NCBI GenBank assembly: GCA_030295235.1 | Contig: AP026137.1 | Location: 124,001 to 188,000, forward strand | From: Fistulifera solaris | Taxonomy: Eukaryota > Bacillariophyta > Bacillariophyceae > Naviculales > Stauroneidaceae | Reading direction: 5' to 3' | DNA: 64,000 nucleotides | Part shown: in pieces, positions 29,685 through 39,570 of the stretch | Layout of the letters: each line of letters starts with the position of its first letter | How positions within the stretch are numbered: the first letter of the stretch is position 1 | Made by a program: the position numbers and the translations under genes | Notes under the pieces: model-generated | Databases searched by the model: none | What the model was told of the DNA's origin: nothing | The model's input: only the letters and a program-made list of their open reading frames with translations

Positions 29685-29710
29685 GGACGCCAGCCATAAA
29701 GATGGCGTCC
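29685..29710. repeat. Perfect inverted repeat just 3' of a BspA-like gene
   Basis: GGACGCCA (29685-29692) and TGGCGTCC (29703-29710) with a 10-nt loop. An alternative inner stem GCCAT/ATGGC is also possible. It lies 51 nt after the stop codon and could fold in the 3' UTR. Confidence 0.6.
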
Positions 29711-29749
29711 TGATGAGCAAGTGCCATTTCGTTGTTTGGTGCGTCGACA

Positions 29750-31010
29750 AATTTTGCGTCGGACAAATGGCAAGTTTTCACAAGGATGAACTGAAATTTG
29801 CCGTGAATCACACAATGAAGGACGCCATTTCCGCCAAAGCAACGTAGGCCGACACGTACGGCTGGCCGATGGAAAAGTGGTGTTTTACGGTCACCGACCT
29901 GAGTCAACTGTTCGAACCAACTCCTTTTTCGTACGAACGTGTGATCTTGCCTTACAATATTGATTCCTGGAATGTATCCAACGTGAAAATATGAGTCGAA
30001 TGTTTGCGGGCATATCCTATTTGAGTTCGGAGCTGTTTCACTGGGACACGTCGAATGTGATGGACATGTCGGGCATGTTCTGTAATGTCAAACGTTTCGA
30101 TGGTGATCTCGGTTCGTGGAATGTTTCCAACGTCCGTGATATGCATTCCATGTTCCTTTGGACCGGCAGTTTCAATGTCGATCTCTCAACCTGGGATACT
30201 TCGAGAGTGACAGACATGTCGATGCTGTTGGGTGGATTTCATTTTTGAGTATCGACGTCGGTCGATGGAATGTTTCCCATGTTCAAAACATGTATGGAAT
30301 GTTGGCGGGTGCGTCGCAGCTCAATCCCGACTTATCCAACTGGGATACCTCTCGTGTGACGAACATGTCGACTATGTTTGCTTCGGCGACGGCGTTCGAT
30401 GGTGATATCCGCGCTTGGACCGTTTCCAACGTAACAAACATGAAAGATATGTTTTGGGGGGCCGATAACTTCCATTCCGATTTGTTAGACTGGGATACAT
30501 CCAGAGTTACGGACATGGGAAACATGTTTCTTGCGGCACTTCGCTTCAATAAAGATCTATACAGTTGGGATACATCTAGGGTCACGAGCATGGCAACCAT
30601 GTTTGGCCGCGCGATTAGATTCAATGGCGATATAAGCCTTTGGAACGTATCGAATGTTCGAGATATGGATCGCATGTTTTCCAATACGGGTCGTTTTAGT
30701 TCGGATCTCTCCAAATGGGACACGTCCAGCGTGACTAGAATGTCCTTTATGTTCGAATCAGCATCCAAGTTCAATCAGGACATTAGTTCTTGGAATATAT
30801 CAAAATTTACAAACAATCAGTTGTATGTTTAACGGAGCGAGGAGTTATAATCGGAGTCTTTGTAAATGGGGACGTCAAATGGTTGAAAGGAGTGTTGTTG
30901 TGACGGATGTCTTTACGTCTACGTCCTGTCCAAATCAATCGACGCCCAACTTGCTTCGCGATCCAGCGGGTCCTTTTGCTACAATTGCGGTTCACCGTAA
31001 TAATCGCCCA
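29750..31010 (+). pseudogene. Decayed BspA-like (DUF285) copy
   Basis: Begins inside the N-terminal module: 29777-29880 parallels 28080-28185 of copy 1 (ELKFAVNHTMKDAISAKAT, then an in-frame TAG, then DTYGWPMEKWCFT). No signal-peptide exon remains. Repeats follow in 29991-30247, break by frameshift, resume near 30243 (VGRWNVSHVQNMYGMLAGAS) and run to about 30832. They break again near SKFTNN and end with SLCKWG and TSCPNQSTPNLLRDPAGPF. A last shift at a T4 run (30974-30977) precedes the final CYNC. At least one nonsense and three frameshift lesions. Confidence 0.8.
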
Positions 31011-31019
31011 AGAGGATCC

Positions 31020-32065
31020 AGTGAGCTGAAAATACGTCGTACCGACCGACCGAATTGATTTGCCTTCTCGACAAGTAGCTTCGTTCGGAAGCGTATACGT
31101 TCGGGGTCACAAGCACAGCCATCGATCACAATATTGGGCCCCGAAATCCCGCTCGAGTCTTGTCGCATCATTCGCACGACTTTCTTTTCCTTCTCAAATT
31201 GCAACTCGTGCGTCCGGAGAATCGGTCACCAATCAATGTTGCGCCTGGAGCCACCGTAACCATCTGCCGTATAAAAAGGATGCCCTCTTCATCTTTGAAC
31301 TAGGGGCGCGTCAGTGAATGAAGCACCGACTGCTGCACTTCCTCTACTGTCGCTCGTGTGTCAGCAAGAAGTTCATGAAAAAGTCATTGCAAACACTGAA
31401 GTCAAGAGCTGTGTACTGTATCGAAGCAGCCACGAAGCCACATCATCATTTTGTATTTGCCGACGGCATGAGGGATAATCATCAACTATCAACTTCTCTT
31501 TTCTAGTCGTCCCATCATCGTCACATTTTCTTCACTCGTAGTAACCAATCAAACAGCCACACAACCATGCACCATGCACGCGACTTTTCTTCGGTCTAGC
31601 TTCATGAGAAACGCAGTGAAAACGCAAAATAATAATGTCGGCGGCAATCTGATCGGTGATCGACATCTTGTCCGACAGCGAGTGCAGAGCATCTACTTTG
31701 TACTTTGTACATCGACACGAAAGAACAGACACAATGTACAAGACTCTACATTATTTACTATAGCCTTCGTTTGTTTACTTGAATTTGAATGTATTTGGAA
31801 TTTGGAATGATACAGTTGTGTGTTGTGTTTGAGAGCTCATGGTCAGCACGAGACAAAATGCGTCGAGCACGCTCTTGAAGAATTTCCGCGAAACGTGCTC
31901 GTGTCCCACTTTTGCTTGATAGTGAAAAGCGGAGAACCGCCTCTGCCATCACTTTTCGTTTTCCCTTTTCACCGATCCAGGAAAAAGGAAAGATTGCAGC
32001 ATCTTTGACATATCGACATTATTATTTCGACCATTCATTCATTCATCCATAACATCCACCACAAA
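31020..32065. other. Intergenic
   Basis: Between the decayed BspA-like copy and the second FBP1-like gene. Small open frames have no recognisable motifs. CATTCATTCATC repeats occur just upstream of the start at 32066. Confidence 0.4.
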
Positions 32066-33512
32066 ATGCTTGTCGTCGTCAGTGTGCTATCCTTGCTGCT
32101 CAGCTCAGCGGTCGCTCGTACCTTTGTCGATGATCGAGGTGTGACACATGAAATCAATGGCAAGCCGACGTTTGTTACCTTTGCACACACGGCCGTGACC
32201 TTGTCTCATTTCGGTACGTTGATGTGTTGATGGCGTCGTATTTTTGTTCGCCAACGAACTCACACTCGTTCACAAAACACAAACAGGTCTTACCAAGGAC
32301 CAACTTGTCGGTGTCTATGGTGAATATGCCAATCAAGGATCCGATTTCAATTTCGAGGTCATGAGCGAAGAGTCGACCTACCCGGCTGATCCGACGCCCG
32401 AAGAAATGGAGTTCATTACGTCGGTGCCCCATCTTTCTCCCAGTTGTCAAGTCGGATACTGTCAGGAGTTCGATGTCGAAGCGTTTGAAACAATCAAGCC
32501 TGACTATCTTGTTATGCACGGATACCGAGGTGAATTGTGGGGCTTCAACTCGACCATTGAGAAGCAAGTCGTCAACATTATCGGTAAACCCATCATTTAC
32601 ATCGATGTCGCTCAACAAGGATCTAACTGCATCGGTGAAGACAATGCTAATCAGTGCAACGGCAAGTCTATGATCGAAGTCATTGAACAGTACGATGCTT
32701 TGGCCATGGCCTTGGGCATTCCCCGTCCCGCATCGGTCGCACAAGACAAGCGTGACATGTGCCAGGCCGCTCAAGCCTTCCAAGAAGCCGCCGAGGCTGC
32801 GCAATCGAAGGGTGTTCGTGCGTTGGCCGGTTACATCGACGCGACTCCCAACGCTACATCCTATTTGGCCTATCCCTCCGATGACATGGTATTGCGCATG
32901 TTCGAAGAACTCGGTATGCCCATCTTGCATCCGGGTAGTTGCACCGCTGAAACCTGTGATACGACGCAATACTTTTGGGAGTGGATTCCGACCGCAGAAT
33001 TGTTCCCCAACTGCGCGGACGGACAAGCCTTCTCGGAATGCGCTGACACTCCCTTGTACCCCGTCGATTTGTGGTTGTACGATCACCGCACGACCTTGAC
33101 CTTCACCAGTCCCGACTTCAAGACGTCCTTCCCCGACTTGGCCGTCGTTCAAGGCCAGGTCGCCTACTGGCCCATTGGTGGTGGTATTATCTCGTACAAG
33201 CACGCCGCCGAGATTTTGAACATTGTGGCGCCAATTCTCGCGTCCGCCGAACGCATTCATCCGGGTACTGCCTGCACGCCCGCCGATGTGTCTTCCGTCG
33301 AGCACGCGCAAGATGGTTTGGAACCGAGTCAATATGCTTGTTACGATGAGTCCGTACACCGTCTCGAATATTTCCAGTGCCCCGCCTCTGATGACAAGGC
33401 CTTGTCGGGAGGTGCCATTTCGGGTATTGTTATTGCCGGTGTGGTTGTACTAGGAGCGGTAGCCATGTTTGTGATGCGTCGAAATAGATACGGAAAGGAA
33501 GCGTCCTCGTAA
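32066..33512 (+). CDS. FBP1: FBP1-like siderophore-binding surface protein, paralogue (457 aa, one intron)
   Basis: Exons 32066-32213 and 32287-33512; intron 32214-32286 (GTACGT...AAACAG, 73 bp, phase 1). This intron carries stops in frame, which confirms splicing. The signal peptide MLVVVSVLSLLLSSAVA is followed by RTFVDDRGVTHEINGKPTFV and then the same body as the copy at 9498-10946 (DQLVGVYGEY, YPADPTPEEMEF, KPDYLVMHGYRGELWGF, KPIIYIDV, YPVDLWLYDHRTTLTF). It ends in a membrane helix (ISGIVIAGVVVLGAVAMFVM) with basic cytoplasmic residues (RRNRYGK). The expected role is surface capture of Fe-siderophore. The two copies are 21 kb apart in the same orientation and clearly related throughout, so they are a dispersed tandem duplicate. 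Confidence 0.85.
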
Positions 33513-34537
33513 ATTGGAAAAGGCATCGATTTACTCGAGGTGATTCCGTTTGAGGTTCATGTTCCATGTTGATTGTGAAGAAAGTGATCAGTTACATTTT
33601 AACTTTAAGCAGTTTTCAATGTCATATTCGACTTGTCGTATGTGCTTGAATTCACGTTTCGCTCGCACCAAAAAATGATTCACTGACGCAATCGCTGGCA
33701 CACTCCCTTGGTTCGAGCCGAAAAGGACCATCTCTTTCTCAACAAAAGCGCAAAGAGAGCTCTTTTGCACGAAAGAGACCCTGAATCGTCATTGTTGTTT
33801 TGTACGAAATACTACGTATTATTTGTCGTCTCTTCGTGTCCTCTCATTGCCTTGCTCTTTGTCACTTGTCCTCTTTCATCGTAAAATAAATATTTATTTC
33901 CTTCATTCGCTTCCAATGAAAAATAATGAAACACACGATCATCGATCATTTACGTGTTACGGGTGGACGGACAGAAATCCAGTCCCGTCATGTCTCGGAT
34001 CACGATAAAACTTTGTTGGAATGAATTTCTAAAAGAATTATTGTTGCATTCTCCGAAAGTTTCATAATTGTATGTAGAAATAACTTTGCTAGTCGTAGCT
34101 ATGATTGCGGATGTGGTTGTCGCTAGTTAATGGAAAATATTGCGTCGTTGCTAAGTCAACTAGGAGCTAAAACCCCAATATTTTTCACGGTCCGACAGAT
34201 GGAGCTCTCATTCGCTTATAGTACTGCTATCGCAGTGGGTATGATGACAAAGAGGCAAAGAGGCGATCGATCGCGATTTTATTGACAACGAAACAAAGCA
34301 TGCAAACCACAAGTTCGCATCGGGGATGATGGCTTCCTTCTTCACTGGAACATGAACGCAGAAGCCACAATGAAGAAGAGATCACATTTCGGGCAACACA
34401 CAAGCAATAATGGAAGCACGAATGAAGAACACGAACTTGTTTGTTCAAAAGGTGTGCCCCGAAGCATCCTTCATAAAAAATGAACCATCAACTTGTCTAT
34501 CGCAACTGATCAATACAACCGTCTACAACAATCCGCC
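33513..34537. other. Intergenic
   Basis: No gene recognised. The right end is the presumed promoter and 5' UTR of the BspA-like gene at 34538. A 9-codon upstream ORF (ATG 34480, TGA 34507-34509) lies within it. Confidence 0.4.
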
Positions 34538-35980
34538 ATGAATCGTTTCTTTCTGCTCGCGCTCTTTGCATCTCTTCTCTACCCCAAAGCTGAAGCACGA
34601 CGGCTGGGGGCACAATCGTGCTTTAATTTCAATGTTCGTTGTGGCTTCCTCCGAATGCACGCTCATCACATTAAAGAAGACAAGACGTGCGAAACGAAGT
34701 GCGTCAGTTGGGCCAAGTTCATTGCGCTCAGTGCCCAGGGCTGGAAGTGTGGCAAATGCCCGCAGTGCTTTACGTCCAGGAACGACCTGCAGAAAGCCGT
34801 GGACTTGATTGTCGCTCAAGAGCCTTGGGCCGAAGCCCTTCTAGGAAGCAAGTACGGATGGCCCATCGGTAAATGGTGTTTCACCGAAAACGTCACGGAT
34901 ATGAGCGGCCTGTTTGAAAACTCGACCATCTTCAATCAAAGCTTGTCGGAATGGGACACTTCGCGTGTCACCGACATGTCCCGCATGTTTTACGATGCCT
35001 ACGTCTTTCGCAGTGATCTCAGTGCCTGGAATGTGTCCAACGTCCAAAATACCGCATCCATGTTTGACGGGGCTTCCGAATTCGATTCGGATCTTTCACA
35101 ATGGGACGTCTCACAAGTCACCAATATGCAAGGCATGTTTCGCAAGGCGTTCGCGTTCACCAGTAGTGTGAGTGATTGGGATGTATCGAAAGTTCGCAAC
35201 ATGGCATCGACCTTTGCAAATGCCTTTAGCTTTAACTCGGATGTATCGAATTGGAATACGTCCAGTGTCACCGATATGTCGAATATGTTTGACTTTGCCA
35301 GGAGTTTCGATGGCGATTTGAGCCGTTGGGACGTTTCCAAAGTGCGAGACATGTCCGCAATGTTGGCCGGCGTGGCCGGCTCCAACATGGACCTTTCGAA
35401 ATGGGACACGTCCAGCGTCACTGATATGTATTGGATGTTTTATTGGGCACCAAATTTTAACGGCAATATCAGTACTTGGGATGTTTCGAACGTACGGAAT
35501 ATGGCAGCCATGTTTACCTTTGATGCGAATTTCAACTCGGATATTTCCAAGTGGGATGTTTCAAGTGTCACTGACATGTCTTGGATGTTTGATCACGCAA
35601 CGGGTTTCAATAGCGATATCAGTTCGTGGAATCCTGCTAGTGTAAAGGATGTGCACGGCATGTTTCAATACGCCGAAAGTTTCAACTCTGACATATCGGG
35701 ATGGGACACGTCCAGCACCACGGACATGATGCAAATGTTTTATCACGCCTTGGCGTTCAATCGCGACATTAGTGCGTGGGATGTGTCGAAGGTTACCTCT
35801 TCGGGGTCCATGTTTTTGGAAGCCGCTAGTTTCAACCAGAATCTTTGTCCGTGGGGAAGCCAGTGGCAAGACAAACCGGATATGCCGATATATTGGTTCG
35901 GGGCATCTATTTTCGAGGGAACAGCTTGTCCGAATCAAACTTTGACGGCGAATGTTAGACTTGATGTCGACGGACAATGA
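34538..35980 (+). CDS. BspA-like (DUF285) repeat surface protein, copy 2 (480 aa)
   Basis: ATG 34538 chosen because it opens directly on a signal peptide (MNRFFLLALFASLLYPKAEA), as in copies 3 and 4; the frame extends upstream only through non-ATG codons. The mature N-terminus has the conserved Cys module (AQSCFNFNVRCGF, CETKC, GWKCGKCPQCF), then YGWPIGKWCFTENVTDMS. There are 12 repeats of 25 residues alternating WDTSxVTDMxxMF and WDVSxVRNMxxMF types, a partial FNQNLCPWG unit and a short end with TACPNQT. It lacks the PGPxCxxC terminus of the other copies and stops at TGA 35980, about 20 bp before the LINE poly(T) insertion, so the original 3' end may have been lost. Confidence 0.88.
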   Translation: MNRFFLLALFASLLYPKAEARRLGAQSCFNFNVRCGFLRMHAHHIKEDKTCETKCVSWAKFIALSAQGWKCGKCPQCFTSRNDLQKAVDLIVAQEPWAEALLGSKYGWPIGKWCFTENVTDMSGLFENSTIFNQSLSEWDTSRVTDMSRMFYDAYVFRSDLSAWNVSNVQNTASMFDGASEFDSDLSQWDVSQVTNMQGMFRKAFAFTSSVSDWDVSKVRNMASTFANAFSFNSDVSNWNTSSVTDMSNMFDFARSFDGDLSRWDVSKVRDMSAMLAGVAGSNMDLSKWDTSSVTDMYWMFYWAPNFNGNISTWDVSNVRNMAAMFTFDANFNSDISKWDVSSVTDMSWMFDHATGFNSDISSWNPASVKDVHGMFQYAESFNSDISGWDTSSTTDMMQMFYHALAFNRDISAWDVSKVTSSGSMFLEAASFNQNLCPWGSQWQDKPDMPIYWFGASIFEGTACPNQTLTANVRLDVDGQ

Positions 35981-36000
35981 ATCAACCTCAAGAGACTACC

Positions 36001-36001
<1 letters not shown>

Positions 36002-36056
<55 letters not shown>
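36002..36056 (-). repeat. 55-nt poly(T): LINE poly(A) tail on the minus strand
   Basis: Uninterrupted run of 55 T. Read on the minus strand it is a poly(A) tail at the 3' end of the LINE remnant that follows it. Confidence 0.9.
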
Positions 36057-36057
<1 letters not shown>

Positions 36058-37104
36058 AAACTTGTCCTTTATAGTATTACTTTCTCTACTATGCTTGTCT
36101 AACACGAGGATCAGTTGTACGACGTATCTGGTACGCTCAGAAGGGAAACGGTAGATCGCGAAGGAGCACCATTGAGGATAAGGTTAGTAGATAGACAGAC
36201 CAGCACCATCTAACCAAAGCGGATGAGAGCTAAGGGGCAAACCACTACGCGGGCTGCGCAACAGCATAGAAACGGAACGGACTAAGGAAATGCTCAATCG
36301 AGAGCGGACATAGCCACATACAACAGAATACTGTTTGTCCCATTTTAGTGCTAATTTCCCAGCAAGCTTTTTGATCGCAAGATTAGCCTGCTTTCCAATC
36401 AATCCATCTGCCGAAAAGACCAACGGGGTGAAATCAATACGTTGGGCTTCACATTTGGGGCCATGTTTGTCGAATTTCTCTTTTTCGCGTCTTGCTAAAA
36501 GAATTTTAGGGTCAGTGGTAACATAGGAATCAGCCTCAGTGTCAACGATAGATACATCAAACATGGTGAGACGACGTCTTTTCCAAAATTCATACACGGA
36601 GATATCACCTCTAGTTTCATCAATATCATGCATTGTCTCAACTGTGCGTCCGCTGACCAGGGTAGATGGGAGGTTCGTCAGCGAATGTTTCGTCGGGCAT
36701 AGCCTGCTGACAAATAAATAGAAATTCCTTCTTCATGTCATCATGTCGGGATAGAGACTAGTCCACCATGTGGACAATCTTGTGAATGCGCAAACGAGAA
36801 TTTGTCACCGCATCCATCACAGGTTTCGTTTAGTCCAAGTAAGGGCAGGCCTAAGCGGATTCGGGATGCTGTCACGAAATTCGTCACATGACAAGGTGGT
36901 ACCGTTGATGCGCATCGGATGCACAGTCAACCAATTCCCGGTCTCCTTTGCCCTTTCGAGACGTCCTGACTTCTACAGGGCGTTCTGTTTTACAGATGCG
37001 CTGCAGGGTCTTCAAATCTCTGTCTATACGGGCGTCCTTAGCAGCGGTACGGGTTGCTTTGGCATGCTTATGATAAGCCGCCACATCAAGTTCAATTCTG
37101 CATT
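36057..37104 (-). mobile_element. 5'-truncated non-LTR (LINE-type) retrotransposon
   Basis: On the minus strand, from about 37085 downwards, I read LKTLQRICKTERPVEV, then a frame with NWLTVHPMRINGTTLSCDEF and a CCHC zinc finger (CDGCGDKFSFAHSQDC, followed by PHGGLV). A shifted frame with RHDDMKKEF and DEPPIYPGQ follows, and finally 36184-36633 with RGDISVYEFWKRR, MFDVSIVDTEADSY, DFTPLVFSADGLIGKQ and VCGYVRSRLSISLVRS. NGT.LS..EFRD, CDGCG...HA..C..GGL and FDVRIVDT...PLVFSVDG blocks are typical of the C-terminal part of LINE reverse-transcriptase polyproteins in algae and animals. The reverse-transcriptase core is missing. It is followed by a 55-nt poly(A), and several frame breaks make it inactive. 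Imperfect flanks AGACTACCG (35993-36001) and AGACTATCCG (37105-37114) may be a target-site duplication. Confidence 0.8.
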
Positions 37105-37114
37105 AGACTATCCG

Positions 37115-37815
37115 TAAGGGGCTTAGTCACCATTACCGAAATTTCATAGTTAACCGGAGCTGTCACACTAGGGTCGTGAAATGGCGATTCCAGCTAATCT
37201 AAGAATTGTTACTCTTTCTTCCTTCTATCAAAACCGAAAATAAGTTCTATTAAAAGGCACCTGTTAATCGACATAGTTCTCTATTGAAGTATGTTTGAAT
37301 GTGAAGCGCTTTTATTCGGGTTCGCGTTCCAAAAAGTGACGGAATGCAATGTCAGCGTTTTGCGAACCGCGACACGAAGGAAATAAGTGAGGGCCGTCTG
37401 TCTGTACTTTCTGTGCGATCGTCGACACGTGACACGAGAGAATCGAGTTCATTGACATCAATAAAGCAATCGATTTCTCACTCATTTTCTACAACAAACG
37501 AGAATCGAATACATGACATCTGCATCTGGCATCTGCTCCTAATTCATGAATCGTGCTCTCACTACAAATAGGAGAAGCACATGCTTCTGGGATTCGCCAG
37601 TACTGCCCTTCGACTGAGGGCAGTAGGAGCAGCTGACTCATGTTCGCTTTTTCAAGGAATTGTCCCTCGATCACGACTTGTTGCAAGCTCACAGAATCGA
37701 TCATTGAGAAAGACCACCAGTCATCGTTTGTGTGCATAAAATATTGAAATACACAGACCAAATCGAAAACCAAAAACACAATCTACCTCGCCAATAGCCA
37801 TCGAGTCGTAGCCCC
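37115..37815. promoter_or_regulatory. Upstream region of BspA-like copy 3
   Basis: Contains two blocks shared with the region upstream of copy 4: GGTTCGCGTTCCAAAAAGTG (within 37318-37345, compare 39856-39884) and CGTCTGTCTGTACTTTC (within 37387-37418, compare 39921-39954). Conserved distance to the ATG (about 400-500 bp) suggests co-duplicated promoter sequence. Confidence 0.5.
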
Positions 37816-39570
37816 ATGAACCGTCTCCTTTTCTTCACGCTCTTTGCATCTCTTCTTTATCCCGATGCGGAAGCAAGACTTCTGGGTGCACAATCATGCT
37901 TCAATTTGAACGTACGATGCGGCTTTATGAGGATGCACGCTCATCATGTCAAGGCCGACAAGACCTGCGAAACGAAGTGCGTCAATTGGGCGAAGTTTAT
38001 CTCACTGAGCTCTCAAGGCTGGAAGTGCGGCAAGTGCCCCCAGTGCTTCAATTCGAAAGAAGAACTCAAAAAGTCTGTCGATCTTGTCGTGGCACGGAAG
38101 CCCTATGTCGAAGCTCTTCTAGGAAGCAAATACGGATGGCCCATCGGCCAGTGGTGCTTCACCGAGAACGTCACCGATATGAGTAGTATCTTCGAGGGCG
38201 CCACCGAATTCACGGCGGATCTCTCCGAATGGGATACGTCTCATGTGACGAACATGCATTCCATGTTTGCGCAGGCGAATAATTTTATCAGTGATCTCAG
38301 CTTATGGAATGTCAGCAATGTTCAAGATATGGGATCGATGTTCTACGCTGCGAACAGGTTCTATTCCGATTTGTCCGCATGGGACACTTCAAGTGTGACG
38401 AACATGAATGGTATGTTCAACGAAGCGCACGATTTTACGAGTGACATTGGCAGCTGGGATGTTTCGAAAGTTCAGGACATGAGAGAGATGTTTTTGATTG
38501 CCCTTAGCTTCGACAGTGATCTCTCTGGCTGGGATACCTCGAGCGTGACCGACATGTCGAAAATGTTTATGTATGCGTCCGCGTTCAGGGGTAATATCAG
38601 TCCTTGGGATGTCTCTCGTGTCGAGAATATGGACTGGATGCTGGCTTACACAGAGCGTCTTGACTCCGATCTCTCTGGTTGGGATACATCCAGTGTAACA
38701 AGCATGTATTCCATGTTCCAGGGTGCATCAAGATTTGATGGTACACTCAGTGATTGGAGTGTGGCGAAGGTATCGAATATGGGAGGCATGTTTGCCTATT
38801 CGGGGGCAGTGGAATGGGATCTATCGGGATGGGACACGTCTAGTGTGACGGACATGTCCGAGATGTTTTATCAAGCATCCAACTTCAATAGCGATCTTAG
38901 CGCTTGGAATGTTTCCAGCGTGCAAAATATGGGAAGGATGTTCCAAGAGGCACTGCTTTTTACTTCAGATCTTTCGAAATGGAACACATCCGCAGTGACG
39001 GACATGCGGGAAATTTTTCACGTGGCAAGCAGTTTCAACAGCGACATCAATGAATGGGATGTATCGAACATACAGGACATGGCATACTTGTTCGCTGATG
39101 CTAATGCATTCCATTCGGAGCTTTCGAAATGGGACACATCGGCTGTGACGGATATGTCGTGGATGTTTTACGAAGCACGCAGCTTTCACGGCGACGTTGG
39201 TTCGTGGGATGTATCGCAAGTGCAAGATATGACATCCATGTTTTACGACGCTCTTTTGTTTCAGTCGGATCTTTCGGGCTGGGACACGTCCAGTGTGACA
39301 AAAATGAATTGGATGTTCGGCTACGCATCCAGTTTTAATAGTGATATTAGTTCTTGGGATGTCTCGGCTCTGGAGGACATGCAGGCAATGTTTTACAATG
39401 CTTCCGTATTCGACAAGAATCTTTGTGAATGGGGTATTCATCTGCAGGGTAGATCGGTTGTGACGAGCGATTGGGATGTACCCATTGTTTTCAGTAATAC
39501 TGCATGTCCCAATTCCACTTCTCCCGATCTCAGTCGAAATCCGCCAGGCCCACTGTGTCATAATTGCTAG
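37816..39570 (+). CDS. BspA-like (DUF285) repeat surface protein, copy 3 (584 aa)
   Basis: ATG 37816 opens on a signal peptide (MNRLLFFTLFASLLYPDAEA). The Cys module (AQSCFNLNVRCGFM, CETKC, GWKCGKCPQCF) and YGWPIGQWCFTENVTDMS are followed by 16 repeats of 25 residues. These alternate DLSxWDTSSVTDMxxMF with DIxxWDVSxVQDMxxMF, and the array closes with FDKNLCEWG and the Cys terminus (TACPNSTSPDL, PPGPLCHNC). It is very close to copy 4 in the N-terminal third, where stretches of DNA look identical, and shares upstream blocks with it, so the two are a recent tandem duplication. The expected product is secreted and carries many N-X-S/T sequons. Binding partner unknown. Confidence 0.9.
   Translation: MNRLLFFTLFASLLYPDAEARLLGAQSCFNLNVRCGFMRMHAHHVKADKTCETKCVNWAKFISLSSQGWKCGKCPQCFNSKEELKKSVDLVVARKPYVEALLGSKYGWPIGQWCFTENVTDMSSIFEGATEFTADLSEWDTSHVTNMHSMFAQANNFISDLSLWNVSNVQDMGSMFYAANRFYSDLSAWDTSSVTNMNGMFNEAHDFTSDIGSWDVSKVQDMREMFLIALSFDSDLSGWDTSSVTDMSKMFMYASAFRGNISPWDVSRVENMDWMLAYTERLDSDLSGWDTSSVTSMYSMFQGASRFDGTLSDWSVAKVSNMGGMFAYSGAVEWDLSGWDTSSVTDMSEMFYQASNFNSDLSAWNVSSVQNMGRMFQEALLFTSDLSKWNTSAVTDMREIFHVASSFNSDINEWDVSNIQDMAYLFADANAFHSELSKWDTSAVTDMSWMFYEARSFHGDVGSWDVSQVQDMTSMFYDALLFQSDLSGWDTSSVTKMNWMFGYASSFNSDISSWDVSALEDMQAMFYNASVFDKNLCEWGIHLQGRSVVTSDWDVPIVFSNTACPNSTSPDLSRNPPGPLCHNC

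Noticed and set aside
31318-31506. 62-codon frame starting MKHRLLHFLYC
   Set aside because: Looks briefly like a signal peptide but has no further protein-like features and no paralogue in the window.
36184-36633. Independent host gene of 149 codons on minus strand
   Set aside because: Sequence blocks and the adjacent zinc finger plus poly(A) show it is the 3' end of a LINE polyprotein.
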